Below, one piece after another: positions 31,293 to 40,043 of a stretch of 41,723 nucleotides of DNA. Below the pieces are notes generated by a model, which was not told the DNA's origin, did not search any database, and saw only the letters and a list, made by a program, of their open reading frames with translations. Position 1 is the first letter of the stretch. Each line of letters opens with the position of its first letter. The translations under genes and the position numbers were made by a program. Source of the stretch: JAWWPG01 sp038254365. GTDB lineage: Bacteria > Actinomycetota > Actinomycetes > Propionibacteriales > Nocardioidaceae. The DNA is taken from contig JBBSGI010000020.1 in NCBI GenBank assembly GCA_038254365.1, forward strand, positions 1 through 41,723, given 5' to 3'.

Positions 31293-31931
31293 GTGGCGAC
31301 CTCAACGGCGATCCCCGCCTCCCGGCTGCACGGACAGCACGGCCGGCCAAGCATGGTCAGTGTGGGCACGATCGTCTGGCTCGCCAGCGAGCTGATGTTC
31401 TTCGCGGCCCTTTTCGCCGCCTACTTCACGCTCCGCTCCGCCACTCCGGACCTCTGGACCCAAGAGACCGTCAAGCTCAACGTGCCGTTCGCCGCCGTGA
31501 ACACCACCGTGCTGGTGCTCAGCTCGGTCACCTGTCAGCTCGGCGTGTTCGCCGCCGAGCGGGGCCAGGTCGGGCGCAGTGGGCGGGTCTTCCAGGTCGG
31601 CAGGTGGGGGCTGCGCGAGTGGTTCGTGCTCACCTACCTGATGGGCGCGTTCTTTATCGCCGGCCAGGCGAAGGAGTACGCGAGCCTCATCCACGACGGG
31701 GTCACGATCCCGTCATCGCCGTACGGCTCGATCTTCTACCTCACCACGGGCTTCCACGGCATTCACGTGACCGGCGGTCTCGTCGCCTTCCTGTTCGTCC
31801 TCGGGCGGACGTTCATGGCGAGGAACTTCACCCACGAGCAGGCGGTCACCGCCATCGTCGTGTCGTACTACTGGCACTTCGTCGACATCGTCTGGATCGG
31901 ACTGTTCGCCACCATCTATCTGCTCCAGTAG
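31293..31931 (+). CDS. ctaE: Cytochrome c oxidase subunit III
   Basis: Membrane subunit of the aa3 oxidase in the bc1-aa3 supercomplex. 212 residues with about five helices: SVGTIVWLASELMFFAALFAAYFTLRSA, NTTVLVLSSVTCQLGVFA, EWFVLTYLMGAFFIAGQAKEYASL, GSIFYLTTGFHGIHVTGGLVAFLF and AIVVSYYWHFVDIVWIGLFATIYL. FHGIHVTGG and YWHFVDIVWI are the subunit III signatures. The GTG at 31293 sits at leaderless spacing and gives normal length. It opens the ctaE-qcrC-qcrA-qcrB operon (26-base gap, then overlaps). Confidence 0.95.
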   Translation: MATSTAIPASRLHGQHGRPSMVSVGTIVWLASELMFFAALFAAYFTLRSATPDLWTQETVKLNVPFAAVNTTVLVLSSVTCQLGVFAAERGQVGRSGRVFQVGRWGLREWFVLTYLMGAFFIAGQAKEYASLIHDGVTIPSSPYGSIFYLTTGFHGIHVTGGLVAFLFVLGRTFMARNFTHEQAVTAIVVSYYWHFVDIVWIGLFATIYLLQ

Positions 31932-31957
31932 CCGCCGGACCGAGAAAGGCGTACGCC

Positions 31958-32791
31958 GTGAAGTTCCTGTCGACCCGAAGACGCCACCCGCTGGCCGGGC
32001 TGGTCGTCGTGGTCCTCGGCCTGGTGGTGATGGGCGGCCTCTACTCCGCCCTGCGGCCGGCCGCCGCCGACCAGTCGGCAACCGACACGGCGCTGATCTC
32101 GCAGGGACGGCGGCTGTTCGTCGCGTCCTGCGCGTCGTGCCACGGGTTGAACGGCGAGGGCGTGCTCGCCAAGACCGGCACCAACTTCGGCCCCTCGGTG
32201 ATCGGGGTAGGAGCGGCGGCGGTCGACTTCCAGGTGGGCACCGGTCGGATGCCAGCCGCTCGGCCGGGCACCCAGATCGACGCCCGCACTCCGGTCTTCA
32301 ACGCCGAGGAGGTCAGGGCGCTCGCCGCGTACGTCGCGTCGCTCGGTCCCGGACCGGCCATCCCGGCCAAGGATGACTACGGCACGGGAGGCATGACTGC
32401 GGAGCAGATCTCCGAGGGCGGTCAGTTCTTCCGGACGAACTGTACGGCGTGCCACAACTACGCCGGTTCCGGCGGCGCGCTGCTCCACGGTCGCTACGCC
32501 CCGGGCCTGCACGGGGTCAACCCGCGCTACATCTACGAGGCCATGATCACCGGACCACAGCAGATGCCGATCTTCTCCGACCAGGTGCTGGAGCCTGAGC
32601 AGAAGCGGGAGATCATCGCCTATCTGCAGACCCTCGACGCCCAGCCGGGATACGGTGGCGCAAAGCTGGGCAGCCTCGGGCCGGTCACCGAGGGACTCTG
32701 GGGCTGGGCCATCGGGATCGGCTCGCTGGTCCTCGCCACCGTCTGGATCAGCAACAACGGCGCCCGCGTGAAGAAGAAGAAGAAGAGCTGA
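31958..32791 (+). CDS. qcrC: Di-heme cytochrome c (cytochrome cc) subunit of the bc1 complex
   Basis: Carries electrons from the Rieske protein to the CuA site of the oxidase, replacing a soluble cytochrome c in actinobacteria. 277 residues: N-terminal signal-anchor (about 12-33), two heme c domains with CASCH at residues 58-62 and CTACH further on, each with a later Met ligand (VGTGRMPAA and ITGPQQMPIF), and one C-terminal helix (LWGWAIGIGSLVLATVWIS) before a poly-Lys end. GTG 31958 follows GAGAAAGG. TGA overlaps ATG of qcrA (ATGA-type). Confidence 0.95.
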   Translation: MKFLSTRRRHPLAGLVVVVLGLVVMGGLYSALRPAAADQSATDTALISQGRRLFVASCASCHGLNGEGVLAKTGTNFGPSVIGVGAAAVDFQVGTGRMPAARPGTQIDARTPVFNAEEVRALAAYVASLGPGPAIPAKDDYGTGGMTAEQISEGGQFFRTNCTACHNYAGSGGALLHGRYAPGLHGVNPRYIYEAMITGPQQMPIFSDQVLEPEQKREIIAYLQTLDAQPGYGGAKLGSLGPVTEGLWGWAIGIGSLVLATVWISNNGARVKKKKKS

Positions 32792-33852
32792 TGAGCGACC
32801 TCCATTCGAGCAACGGCCACCATGTCGAGCAGCACCACGACGCGGTGTCGGAACCGATCCCGAACCCTGGCCTTCCGGAGCACGATCTGCGGCCGACCGA
32901 CGTCGACCCCGCGCTCGAGAAGCGCGCCGAACGACAGGTGGCCGGCATGTTCGGCTTGGCCACCGTGCTGGCGCTGGCATTCTGTGTGAGCTACTTCGCC
33001 ATCGACCCCGAGACGACCTGGTTCGGCTTCGGGGCATCCAACCTGGCACTTGGGACCACCCTGGGCCTCTCGCTGCTGCTGATCGGGCTCGGCTCCGTCC
33101 AGTGGGCGCGCAAGCTGATGACCGACCATGAGATCATCGAGTACCGGCACCCGGCGCATTCCAGTGACGAAGACCGCGAGGCTTCCCTGGCCGCCTTCAA
33201 GACCGGATCGGCCGAATCGGGCTTCGGACGCCGTACCCTGGTCCGCAACAGCCTGGTCGGCGCTCTGGGCGTGCTCGGGCTACCCGCGGTCGTCCTGCTC
33301 CGCGACCTAGGGCCGCTGCCCGGCACGGCCCTCGAGCACACGGTGTGGCGCAAGGGCGTCCGCATCGTCAACGACGTGGCGGGGACCCCGATCCGGCCGG
33401 CCGACATCGAGATCGGACAGCTAGTCAACGCCGAGCCCGCCTCGTTCTTCCCGCACGAGGGTCCGAACGGCAAGGTGGTCCCCGCCGAGTACGAGGGGAC
33501 AGAGCTCAACAACGCCAAGGCCAAGGCCGCGGTGATCCTGGTCCGGATGCAGCCGACCGACATCCACCCGATCCAGCCGCAGGCGAACTGGGGCTACCAG
33601 GGCATCTTGTGCTACTCGAAGATCTGCACCCACGTGGGCTGCCCGATCAGCCTCTGGGAGCACCAGACGCATCAGCTGTTGTGTCCCTGCCACCAGTCGA
33701 CGTTCGACCTGGCCCACAGCGGCAAGGTCGTGTTCGGCCCCGCGGCACGTTCCCTCCCCCAGCTCCCGATCGGGCTGGACTCCGAGGGCTACCTGATCGC
33801 GATGCAGGACTTCAACCAGCCGGTCGGACCGAGCTTCTGGGAACGGGGGTAG
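32791..33852 (+). CDS. qcrA: Rieske iron-sulfur subunit of the bc1 complex
   Basis: 353 residues, with the actinobacterial three-helix N-terminus (helices near residues 52-71, 81-99 and 145-165), then the extracellular Rieske domain. The 2Fe-2S ligands are in ICTHVGCPISLWE and LLCPCHQSTFD (Cys-His pairs), with GPAARSLPQLPIGL after them. It transfers electrons from menaquinol oxidation at QcrB to QcrC. The first ~50 residues are cytosolic, with HHVEQHHD. Translation is coupled to qcrC by a TGATG overlap; qcrB follows six bases after the stop. Confidence 0.95.
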   Translation: MSDLHSSNGHHVEQHHDAVSEPIPNPGLPEHDLRPTDVDPALEKRAERQVAGMFGLATVLALAFCVSYFAIDPETTWFGFGASNLALGTTLGLSLLLIGLGSVQWARKLMTDHEIIEYRHPAHSSDEDREASLAAFKTGSAESGFGRRTLVRNSLVGALGVLGLPAVVLLRDLGPLPGTALEHTVWRKGVRIVNDVAGTPIRPADIEIGQLVNAEPASFFPHEGPNGKVVPAEYEGTELNNAKAKAAVILVRMQPTDIHPIQPQANWGYQGILCYSKICTHVGCPISLWEHQTHQLLCPCHQSTFDLAHSGKVVFGPAARSLPQLPIGLDSEGYLIAMQDFNQPVGPSFWERG

Positions 33853-33858
33853 ACCGGC

Positions 33859-35589
33859 ATGAGCAGCAGCAACGGCGCGGGCACCAGGACGGGCAGCCGC
33901 AGCACCAGGGGCGCTGGTGCCGTGGAGTGGCTCGACGAGCGGGTCGGCCTCGCCGGCCTGATGAAGAAGCAGCTGCGCAAGGTCTTCCCGGACCACTGGT
34001 CCTTCCTGCTTGGGGAGATAGCCCTGTGGAGCTTTGTGATCCTGCTGCTCACCGGGGTCTTCCTGTCGCTCTGGTTCAACCCGAGCATGACCGAAATCAC
34101 CTACGACGGCTCCTACGCCAACCTGCGCGGCGTCCACATGTCAGAGGCCTATGCAACGACGCTGAACATCTCGTTCGACGTCCGTGGTGGCCTGTTGATG
34201 CGGCAGATGCACCACTGGGCAGCCAACCTGTTCCTCGCCGCGATGACGATCCACATGCTGCGGGTCTTCTTCACCGGCGCGTTCCGCAAGCCCCGCGAGA
34301 TCAACTGGCTGATCGGGCTCAGCCTGCTCATGCTCGGCATTCTGGAGGGCTTCGCCGGCTACTCGCTGCCGGACGACCTGCTGTCCGGCACCGGACTACG
34401 CATCGCCGACGGGATCATCCGCTCCATCCCGGTCGCCGGCACCTACCTGGAGTTCTTCATCTTCGGTGGCGAGTTCCCGGGCGACGCCTTCATCCCACGC
34501 CTCTACACCGTCCATGTGCTGCTGATCCCCGGCATCCTGCTAGGGCTGATCTCTGCCCACATGCTGCTGCTCGTCTACCAGAAGCACACCCAATGGCCGG
34601 GCCCGGGCCGGACGAACGAGAACGTCGTCGGCTACCCGCTACTCCCCGTCTACATGGCCAAGGCGGGCGGATTCTTCTTCATCGTGTTCGGCGTCACCGC
34701 CCTGATGGGTGCCCTGATGCAGATCAACCCGATCTGGCTGTACGGGCCGTACGACCCTGCTCAGGTGACCGCCGGGTCACAGCCCGACTGGTACATGGGC
34801 TGGCTCGAGGGCGGGCTCCGCATGATGCCCAACTGGGAGACCCAGGTCGCGGGCTTCACCATCTCGTGGAACGTCCTGGTCCCCGGTTTGCTGCTCATGG
34901 GCCTCCTGTTCACGGTTCTCGGGGCGTACCCCTTCATCGAGCGCTGGATCACGGGCGACCGGGCGGAGCACCACCTCCTCGAGCGACCCCGGAACCAGCC
35001 CACCAGAACCGGTCTCGGGGTCGCCGGCATCACGGCCTACGGTCTGCTCTGGCTTGAGGGCGGCAACGACCTGATCGCGACGCACTTCCATCTCTCGGTG
35101 GAGGCCATCACCTGGTTCATGCGGATAGCCATCTTCGTCGGCCCGGTGATCGCGTTCATCGTCGCCCGACGATGGGCGATCTCGCTCCAGCGCCATGACC
35201 GTGACCTGCTGCTGCACGGGTACGAGACGGGAGTCATCGTCCGGTCGCCCGACGGTGGCTACAGCGAGCTGCACTCCCCGATCGACCCGGCACGGTCCTA
35301 CTCGTTGACCACCCAGTCCCGGCACGAGGTGCTCGAGCTCCCGCCGGCCATCGACGGCAACGGCGTGCGGGCTCCGGAAAGTCACAAGGGGCACCTGCGC
35401 GCCAGGCTCTCCCGATTCTGGTTCGCCGACGAGATCCAGAAGCCGACGGTCGCCGAGCTGCAGGAGGCCACCCACCACTACTCCACCGATGCGCCGCTCA
35501 TCGAGGACGGTCACCATGCCGGCATCGAGACCATCGGTCAGGTCGGCGGCGACGAGTTCGACCTCGAGCAGACCACGCCCGGCCGCTGA
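33859..35589 (+). CDS. qcrB: Cytochrome b subunit of the bc1 complex
   Basis: Menaquinol-oxidising, heme b-binding membrane subunit. 576 residues, with eight or more helices and a long cytosolic C-terminal tail (about residues 435-576). Heme ligands lie in MRQMHHWAANLFLAAMTIHMLRVFF and LYTVHVLLIPGILLGLISAHMLLLVYQKHTQWPG. The Qo-site PEWY motif appears as PDWY (SQPDWYMGWLEG), as usual in actinobacteria. In mycobacteria this subunit is the target of telacebec-type inhibitors. It closes the plus-strand operon and converges on the L,D-transpeptidase gene. Confidence 0.95.
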   Translation: MSSSNGAGTRTGSRSTRGAGAVEWLDERVGLAGLMKKQLRKVFPDHWSFLLGEIALWSFVILLLTGVFLSLWFNPSMTEITYDGSYANLRGVHMSEAYATTLNISFDVRGGLLMRQMHHWAANLFLAAMTIHMLRVFFTGAFRKPREINWLIGLSLLMLGILEGFAGYSLPDDLLSGTGLRIADGIIRSIPVAGTYLEFFIFGGEFPGDAFIPRLYTVHVLLIPGILLGLISAHMLLLVYQKHTQWPGPGRTNENVVGYPLLPVYMAKAGGFFFIVFGVTALMGALMQINPIWLYGPYDPAQVTAGSQPDWYMGWLEGGLRMMPNWETQVAGFTISWNVLVPGLLLMGLLFTVLGAYPFIERWITGDRAEHHLLERPRNQPTRTGLGVAGITAYGLLWLEGGNDLIATHFHLSVEAITWFMRIAIFVGPVIAFIVARRWAISLQRHDRDLLLHGYETGVIVRSPDGGYSELHSPIDPARSYSLTTQSRHEVLELPPAIDGNGVRAPESHKGHLRARLSRFWFADEIQKPTVAELQEATHHYSTDAPLIEDGHHAGIETIGQVGGDEFDLEQTTPGR

Positions 35590-35616
35590 CCTCGGCAACG
35601 CCGAGCGCCAAGGTCA
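35587..35616. terminator. Bidirectional hairpin between qcrB and the L,D-transpeptidase gene
   Basis: CTCGGC-AAC-GCCGAG (35591-35605) forms a six-pair stem, and outside it TGACCT (35587-35592) is complementary to AGGTCA (35611-35616). These outer arms contain both stop codons: qcrB TGA and the minus-strand TGA of the transpeptidase. It is likely a shared terminator, though the inner and outer stems compete for two bases. Confidence 0.55.
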
Positions 35617-36870
35617 GAGGGCGGAGGCCGCTCGGTACTGAGCCCAGCTCTGGTTCCAGTCGGTCCAGCCGTTGCCCGGCTCGAGCGACCGGCTGCTGCC
35701 GGTGACCTCGACCGGCGTGCCGATGTCGGCCTGGAAGAAGAGCCACTGCGCGTTGGCGGTCTTCATGCCGATACACCCGTGGGAGACGTTGTAATGACCC
35801 TGGGCGTAGACCGACCAAGGCGCTGCGTGCAGGAACTCACCGGTGTTGGTGATCCGCATGGCGAAGCGCACGTTGGCGATGTTGTAACCGTTGGGGCTGT
35901 TCGGATCGATGCCCACGGTCGCCGAGTTCATCCGCTTGGACCGGAACTTCTCGCTGATGAGCTTGATGCCGCTCCGGGTCTGGAAGCCGTGGGGCTTGCC
36001 GCCGGTGATCGCGATGGTGCGGGCCACCTTGCCGTCGACGTAGACCTGCATCTTGTCGGTTGCGACATTGGCCTTGACCAGGACCGACCGGCCGATGGTG
36101 AAGTCGACATGCCGGTCGACCTGGCCGTAGATGCCGTTGCCGGCGTTGACGCCGTTGAGCCGGAGGTCGACGTGGACCCTGGTGTGCGGCTGCCAGTAGG
36201 TCCTCGGCCGCCAGTGCACCTCCTGCCCGCTCACCCAGTGCCAGGAGCCGATCTGAGCCGGTGTGGAGGTGACGGTCATGTACCGCTGCATCTCGGCACG
36301 GTCCGTCACCGGCACGTCGAAGGTGACGATCACCGGCATGCCGATGCCCGTCACCGAGCCGTCGAGTGGGGTGACGTTCGGGTAGGTCTGCTGGTCGAGG
36401 GTGAGCGCCTCGGTCGTGAACGCCCGGATCGAGTGGGTCGTCTCGCCGTCGGCGTTGGTCGCCGTCGACCGCAGCGTGTAGTGCACGGCGGGGTCGAGGA
36501 ACTCGGAGGCGGTCCAGACGGTCCGAGCGTGGTTGAAGTGGCCAGCGAGGCGGTGGCCGTCGGCGTCGCGGAAGACGACGGACTTCAGGCTGCCGTTGGC
36601 CGCCCGCACGCTCACCGGGGTGTCGACGGGGACGCCGGCCGCGGACGACTTCACGCTGGAGGTCAGGGTCGCCGGGAGCACCGGGTCGGGGGACTTCGTG
36701 GGGGCGGGGGCCGACGAGACTGGCGACCTGCTGACCGGCGCCTGGCCGGATGAGGACGGTCGCGGCTTGGGCGCGCCGACGGATCCGGAACAGCCGGCAA
36801 GCGCGACTCCTGCCAAGGCGATCCCCGCGAGCACCAGCATCCTCGGACGGCGCTGCTGTCCTATGGACAT
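35614..36870 (-). CDS. Lipoprotein L,D-transpeptidase (YkuD, Ig-like domains)
   Basis: Makes 3-3 peptidoglycan cross-links outside the membrane. 418 residues: lipoprotein signal with lipobox LAGC (Cys ~26), Ser/Pro-rich linker, two Ig-like domains (about 65-150 and 155-255), then the YkuD domain (~255-385) with catalytic Cys in YNVSHGCIGMKTANAQW. A short WTDWNQSWAQYRAA C-terminus follows, as in actinobacterial LdtB-type enzymes. GAGGAG lies five bases before ATG 36870. From memory this gene also lies between qcrB and ctaF-type genes in streptomycetes. Carbapenem-type drugs inhibit the family. Confidence 0.93.
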   Translation of the reverse strand: MSIGQQRRPRMLVLAGIALAGVALAGCSGSVGAPKPRPSSSGQAPVSRSPVSSAPAPTKSPDPVLPATLTSSVKSSAAGVPVDTPVSVRAANGSLKSVVFRDADGHRLAGHFNHARTVWTASEFLDPAVHYTLRSTATNADGETTHSIRAFTTEALTLDQQTYPNVTPLDGSVTGIGMPVIVTFDVPVTDRAEMQRYMTVTSTPAQIGSWHWVSGQEVHWRPRTYWQPHTRVHVDLRLNGVNAGNGIYGQVDRHVDFTIGRSVLVKANVATDKMQVYVDGKVARTIAITGGKPHGFQTRSGIKLISEKFRSKRMNSATVGIDPNSPNGYNIANVRFAMRITNTGEFLHAAPWSVYAQGHYNVSHGCIGMKTANAQWLFFQADIGTPVEVTGSSRSLEPGNGWTDWNQSWAQYRAASAL

Positions 36871-36904
36871 CCCTGCTCCTCAACTCAGCTCATGCGGCCT
36901 GGCC

Positions 36905-36910
36905 AGGATA
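36905..36910 (-). promoter_or_regulatory. -10 hexamer of the L,D-transpeptidase gene
   Basis: TATCCT on the minus strand with a leader of about 30 bases to ATG 36870. It separates this gene from the ctaC-ctaD-ctaF operon upstream. Confidence 0.4.
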
Positions 36911-36973
36911 ACAACCATCCTGGACGCCACGAAATGACGAACCGGCTCGCCGCGCCGTGGCCGAAGGCGCTTG

Positions 36974-37369
36974 TCAGTGCGCGTGTTCGCCGCGGTAGTA
37001 CTCGAAGACCCAGCCGAACAGGGTCACCGAGCCGATGCTGACCCCGATGATCAGCAGCCACCACCCGAAGGCAACCCCGAGCACGCAGACCGCCAGCGCC
37101 ATCGCGCACCACAACGGCCACCAGGAGTAGGGCGGGAAGAAGCCCAGCTCCCCCGCCCCGTCGACGATCTCCCCGAGCTTGTTGTCCTCCGGGCGGGGCT
37201 CCATCTTCTTGGCATGGAAGCCGAGGTAGAAGGTCACCAGCGCCATCAGCCCGAACGTCATCGTCAGGGCCGCCGTACCGGTGGGGTCGCCGCTGATGAA
37301 CCAGTAGCTGGGGGCCACCAGCGCGACGAAGATCGCGTTGCCGCCGAAGATCCAGGCCTCGATCCTCAT
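36974..37369 (-). CDS. ctaF: Cytochrome c oxidase subunit IV, actinobacterial type
   Basis: 131-residue small oxidase subunit with four helices: AWIFGGNAIFVALVAPSYWFI, AALTMTFGLMALVTFYLGFHAKKM, a loop with GELGFFPPYSWWPLW, AMALAVCVLGVAFGWWLLIIG and VTLFGWVFEYYRGEH at the end. It stabilises the aa3 oxidase in the supercomplex. Its ATG overlaps the ctaD stop by four bases (ATGA), so the three oxidase genes ctaC-ctaD-ctaF are translationally coupled. Confidence 0.92.
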   Translation of the reverse strand: MRIEAWIFGGNAIFVALVAPSYWFISGDPTGTAALTMTFGLMALVTFYLGFHAKKMEPRPEDNKLGEIVDGAGELGFFPPYSWWPLWCAMALAVCVLGVAFGWWLLIIGVSIGSVTLFGWVFEYYRGEHAH

Positions 37370-39117
37370 GGCCGGTCCTCCGGGTCGACGTTGTCCTCGA
37401 GCACCTCCCGACGGCCGTCCATCGAGGGGGCGTCGCCTCCGACGGTGGCCAGAGCGGGCTCCTCGTCGAGTTCCTGCATCGAGATCTCGGGGTGGTGCAG
37501 GTCGAACGCCGGACTCTCCGACCTGATCTGGGGCAGCCGGACGAAGTTGTGTCGCGGCGGCGGACATGACGTCGCCCACTCCAGGCTGCGGCCCCAGCCC
37601 CACGGGTCGTCGACCTCGACCTTGGGGTCGTTGCGGGTCTTCCAGACGTTGTACAGGAACGGCAGTGTCGAAGCCCCGAGGATGAACGCGCCAACGGTGG
37701 AGATCTCATTCAGGGTCGTGAAGCCGTCGGTCGCCTTGTAGTCGGCGTACCGCCTCGGCATGCCCTCCACACCCAGCCAGTGCTGGACCAGGAAGGTCGT
37801 GTGGAAGCCGATGAACAGCAGCCAGAAGTGGATCTTGCCCAACCGCTCGTCGAGCATCCGCCCGGTGATCTTCGGCCACCAGAAGTAGAAGCCGCCGAAC
37901 ATCGCGAACACGACGGTGCCGAACACCACGTAGTGGAAATGCGCGACGACGAAGTAGGAGTCCGACAGCTGGAAGTCGAGCGGCGGCGACGCCAAGATGA
38001 CGCCGGTCAGGCCACCGAACAGGAACGTCGTCAGGAAGCCGACTGACCACAGCATCGGGGTGTCGAAGGACAGCGATCCCCCCCACATGGTGCCGATCCA
38101 GTTGAAGAACTTCACCCCGGTGGGTACGGCGATCAGGAAGCTCATGAACGAGAAGAACGGCAGGTTGACCGCCCCGGTGACGAACATGTGGTGGGCCCAC
38201 ACCGCCACCGAGAGGGCCGCGATGCTCAAGGTGGCCCCGACCAGACCGACGTAGCCGAAGACCGGCTTGCGGCTGAACACCGGGAGGATCTCGGTGATGA
38301 TGCCGAAGAACGGCAGCGCGATGATGTAGACCTCGGGGTGACCGAAGAACCAGAACAGGTGCTGCCACAGGATCGGGCCGCCGTTGGCGGCGTCGAAGAT
38401 GTGGGCGCCGATCGCCCGGTCTGCCTCGAGGGCCAGCAGGGCGCCCGCGAAGATCGGAAAGGCGATCAGCACCAGCAGCGAGGTTACCAGGATGTTCCAG
38501 GTGAAGATCGGCATCCGGAACATGGTGACGCCCGGCGCGCGCATGCAGAAGATCGTGGTGACGAAGTTGACCGCGCCAAGGATCGTCCCGAGGCCGACCA
38601 TCCAGAGGCCCATCACCCAGAGGTCGCCACCGACGCCTGGTGACCGGATCGAGTTGGACAACGGCGCGTATCCGGTCCAACCGAAGTTGGCAGCCCCTTG
38701 CGGAGTGAGGAAACCGGCGAGGACGATCAAGCCACCGAACAGGAACAGCCAGTAGCTGAACATGTTCAGCCGCGGGAAGGCGACGTCGGGTGCTCCGATC
38801 TGCAGCGGCATGATGCAGTTGGCGAAACCGACGAACAGCGGGGTGGCGAAGAGCAGCAGCATGATCGTGCCGTGCATGGTGAACAGCTGGTTGTAGGTCT
38901 CGTCGCTGACGACCTGCAGGCCGGGCCGCGCCAGCTCGGTCCGCATGACCATCGCCATCAGCCCGGCGACGAGGAAGAAGGCGAACGACGTCACCAGGTA
39001 GAGCTTCCCGATCATCTTGTGGTCGGTCGTGGTGATGACCTTGACCAGCAGCTGGCCCTTGGTCTGCCGGCGCACCTGTCCGGCGGCGGCCACCTGGCCC
39101 TTGTCCAGGGTGGTCAT
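37366..39117 (-). CDS. ctaD: Cytochrome c oxidase subunit I (aa3 type)
   Basis: Catalytic heme a/a3-CuB subunit that reduces oxygen and pumps protons. 583 residues, twelve helices. Heme a ligand in LFTMHGTIMLLL; CuB site and Tyr-His crosslink in FWFFGHPEVYIIALPFFGIITEI; AVWAHHMFVTGA with the CuB His pair; FVVAHFHYVVFGTVVFAMFGGFYFWWPKITG with heme a3/a ligands. The GHPEV form marks an A1-type oxidase. A ~50-residue hydrophilic C-terminal tail extends past the family core. GGGGGAG precedes ATG 39117, whose ATGA overlaps the ctaC stop. Confidence 0.96.
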   Translation of the reverse strand: MTTLDKGQVAAAGQVRRQTKGQLLVKVITTTDHKMIGKLYLVTSFAFFLVAGLMAMVMRTELARPGLQVVSDETYNQLFTMHGTIMLLLFATPLFVGFANCIMPLQIGAPDVAFPRLNMFSYWLFLFGGLIVLAGFLTPQGAANFGWTGYAPLSNSIRSPGVGGDLWVMGLWMVGLGTILGAVNFVTTIFCMRAPGVTMFRMPIFTWNILVTSLLVLIAFPIFAGALLALEADRAIGAHIFDAANGGPILWQHLFWFFGHPEVYIIALPFFGIITEILPVFSRKPVFGYVGLVGATLSIAALSVAVWAHHMFVTGAVNLPFFSFMSFLIAVPTGVKFFNWIGTMWGGSLSFDTPMLWSVGFLTTFLFGGLTGVILASPPLDFQLSDSYFVVAHFHYVVFGTVVFAMFGGFYFWWPKITGRMLDERLGKIHFWLLFIGFHTTFLVQHWLGVEGMPRRYADYKATDGFTTLNEISTVGAFILGASTLPFLYNVWKTRNDPKVEVDDPWGWGRSLEWATSCPPPRHNFVRLPQIRSESPAFDLHHPEISMQELDEEPALATVGGDAPSMDGRREVLEDNVDPEDRP

Positions 39118-39992
39118 CTCGAGCTCCCCCCAGTCCGACCTTCGAGTCCTGACACGACGCGTGAGTTCTCCCCGCCCAGCACTGTGCCTACCTGCCCTGC
39201 CGCCTTGAGGCCACGGAGGTGGGCCTCGAACTGGCCTTGGGTGACCACGTGCACCTGGAAGAGCATCCTCGAGTGGTAGACGCCGCACAGCTCCGCGCAG
39301 CGCCCCTGGAACACACCCAACCGGGTTGGTGTCATCGAGAAGGAGTTCTGCCGGCCGGGGATGACGTCCATCTTGAAGTAGAACGACGGCACCCAGAACG
39401 AGTGGATGACGTCCGGCGAGTGCAGGTCGAACGTCACCGACTGGTCCTTGACGAGCCACAACTCCGGCTCGCGAGCCGGCGTGCCCGAGTCGAAGACCGT
39501 GGTCCCGCCGATCGCCTGCTCATGTAGGTAGTTGAACGACCACGACCACTGCTGGGCAGTCACGATGACCTGGTGGTCCGGGTTGGCCACGTCGGCGAGT
39601 ATCTTGTCCTGCTTCTCGACGGTGAAGAAGAAGAGCACGGAGACCACGATCAGCGGCGCGACGGTGTAGAGCATCTCGATCGGCAGGTGGTAGCGGATCT
39701 GCCGCGGGACCTCGTCGTCACGGCGACGGCGGTATCGGATCGAGCAGTACGCGATGAGCCCCCAGACGAGGACGCCGGTCACCAGACAGGCGATCCAGCT
39801 GCCGATCCAGAGGGTCGCCATGTAGTCCGAGCGGTCGCTCGCCGCCCGCGGCAGGCCGAGCCGCTTCAGCTGGTCCGTGGTGTCCTTCGAGCAGCCGGTC
39901 AACGTCAGGGCGCAGAGCAGGCCGACGGCCGACGCGGCCACCCTCCGACACCTGTGTCGCAAGGCGGCGCGCTCGGTCAGTGTCCGACTCAC
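39114..39992 (-). CDS. ctaC: Cytochrome c oxidase subunit II (lipoprotein, CuA)
   Basis: 292 residues. Signal peptide with lipobox LTGC, two helices (LWIGSWIACLVTGVLVWGLIAYC and EMLYTVAPLIVVSVLFFF), then an extracellular cupredoxin domain. CuA ligands are complete: His in SPDVIHSFWVPSFYFKMDVIPG, and GRCAELCGVYHSRM supplying two Cys, Glu, His and Met. It takes electrons from QcrC. GTG 39992 has AAAGGG six bases before. It heads ctaC-ctaD-ctaF, each joined by a four-base ATGA overlap. Confidence 0.95.
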   Translation of the reverse strand: MSRTLTERAALRHRCRRVAASAVGLLCALTLTGCSKDTTDQLKRLGLPRAASDRSDYMATLWIGSWIACLVTGVLVWGLIAYCSIRYRRRRDDEVPRQIRYHLPIEMLYTVAPLIVVSVLFFFTVEKQDKILADVANPDHQVIVTAQQWSWSFNYLHEQAIGGTTVFDSGTPAREPELWLVKDQSVTFDLHSPDVIHSFWVPSFYFKMDVIPGRQNSFSMTPTRLGVFQGRCAELCGVYHSRMLFQVHVVTQGQFEAHLRGLKAAGQVGTVLGGENSRVVSGLEGRTGGSSR

Positions 39993-40043
39993 GTGGCGCC
40001 CTTTCTGATATGTCCCGGCAAGGACGACGGCTCAACAGAAACC

